Under the pieces are notes generated by a model, which worked only from the letters and a program-made list of their open reading frames with translations, was not told the DNA's origin and ran no database searches. A DNA stretch of 38,576 nt, from NCBI GenBank assembly GCA_049317645.1, contig JBMOHV010000010.1, positions 1 through 38,576 on the forward strand, in the 5' to 3' direction. The position numbers and the translations under genes were made by a program. Source of the stretch: SYHX01 sp049317645. GTDB taxonomy: Bacteria; Bacteroidota; Bacteroidia; UBA7662. Of this stretch, positions 38,541-38,576 are shown in pieces; within the stretch, counting starts at the first letter, position 1, and the number at the start of each line of letters is the position of its first letter.

Positions 38541-38576
38541 GGATCGTGGAAGGTGGATCGTGGAAGGTGGATCGTG
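38541..38576 (+). repeat. 14-bp tandem repeat at the right edge
   Basis: GGATCGTGGAAGGT occurs twice in full from 38541 to 38568 and a third time in part to the window end. It starts 15 nt after the sufET stop and continues beyond the window. It is intergenic as far as can be seen. Confidence 0.85.

Overview
The window is ordinary chromosomal DNA of a member of the Bacteroidota. Three observations support this. The left edge carries the first bases of a 16S rRNA gene (minus strand) with the Bacteroidota-type start. Promoters repeatedly match the Bacteroidota sigma consensus TAnnTTTG, with the exact octamer TATCTTTG recurring before at least six genes. The gene set (a membrane pyrophosphatase, a 73-residue DUF2795 protein, a sigma factor without region 1.1, a SUF operon) is also typical of the phylum. 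GC content is, by eye, in the low-to-mid 50s per cent, high for the phylum. I cannot place it to genus.

Layout, left to right. 1-366: 16S 5' end and its leader, with boxA and two TACCTTTG promoters. 367-2331 (minus): a CoA-binding protein and a large FAD-dependent dehydrogenase. 2332-2509: an intergenic region with three DnaA-box-like 9-mers spaced exactly 21 bp, before dnaB. 2510-8773 (plus): dnaB, ung, a class I aminotransferase, an RfaE-type sugar kinase and TrkH. 8793-11964: a MacB/FtsX-type ABC permease (minus), then queA and a TerC-family protein (plus). 11961-14654 (minus): a DUF2795 protein, then the tight operon plsC-like, gatC, ABC ATPase, cobalamin adenosyltransferase. 14694-16332 (plus): trpS and a deoxynucleoside kinase. 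16430-20192 (minus): hppA and a GlcD-type FAD oxidase. 20257-21567 (plus): pyruvate dehydrogenase E2. 21574-22146 (minus): a membrane-anchored thioredoxin-like protein. 22220-23827 (plus): prfC. 23846-29506 (minus): a sigma-70 factor, pnp, rpsO, accD, fbaB. 29581-32976 (plus): a GNAT acetyltransferase, a comEC-like gene and an enoyl-CoA hydratase. 33043-38525 (plus): sufB, sufC, sufD, sufS and a sufE-sufT fusion. 38541 to the end: a 14-bp tandem repeat that runs off the window.

The genes are housekeeping: replication and repair (dnaB, ung), translation (trpS, gatC, queA, prfC, rpsO), RNA decay and transcription (pnp, sigma factor), central carbon and lipid metabolism (fbaB, pdhC, accD, plsC), ion transport (TrkH, HppA) and Fe-S cluster assembly (suf). 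Intergenic gaps are short. I saw no prophage, insertion sequence, CRISPR array, tRNA or defence system.

The less expected signals are regulatory or architectural. Consensus -7 boxes lie only 4-5 nt before several start codons, which predicts leaderless mRNAs. Two divergent gene pairs have overlapping core promoters. The DnaA-box array precedes dnaB. SufE and SufT domains are fused in one protein. A diverged RpoD-like sigma factor lies directly downstream of pnp. Apart from the 60-366 leader region there is no gene-free stretch over 300 bp.
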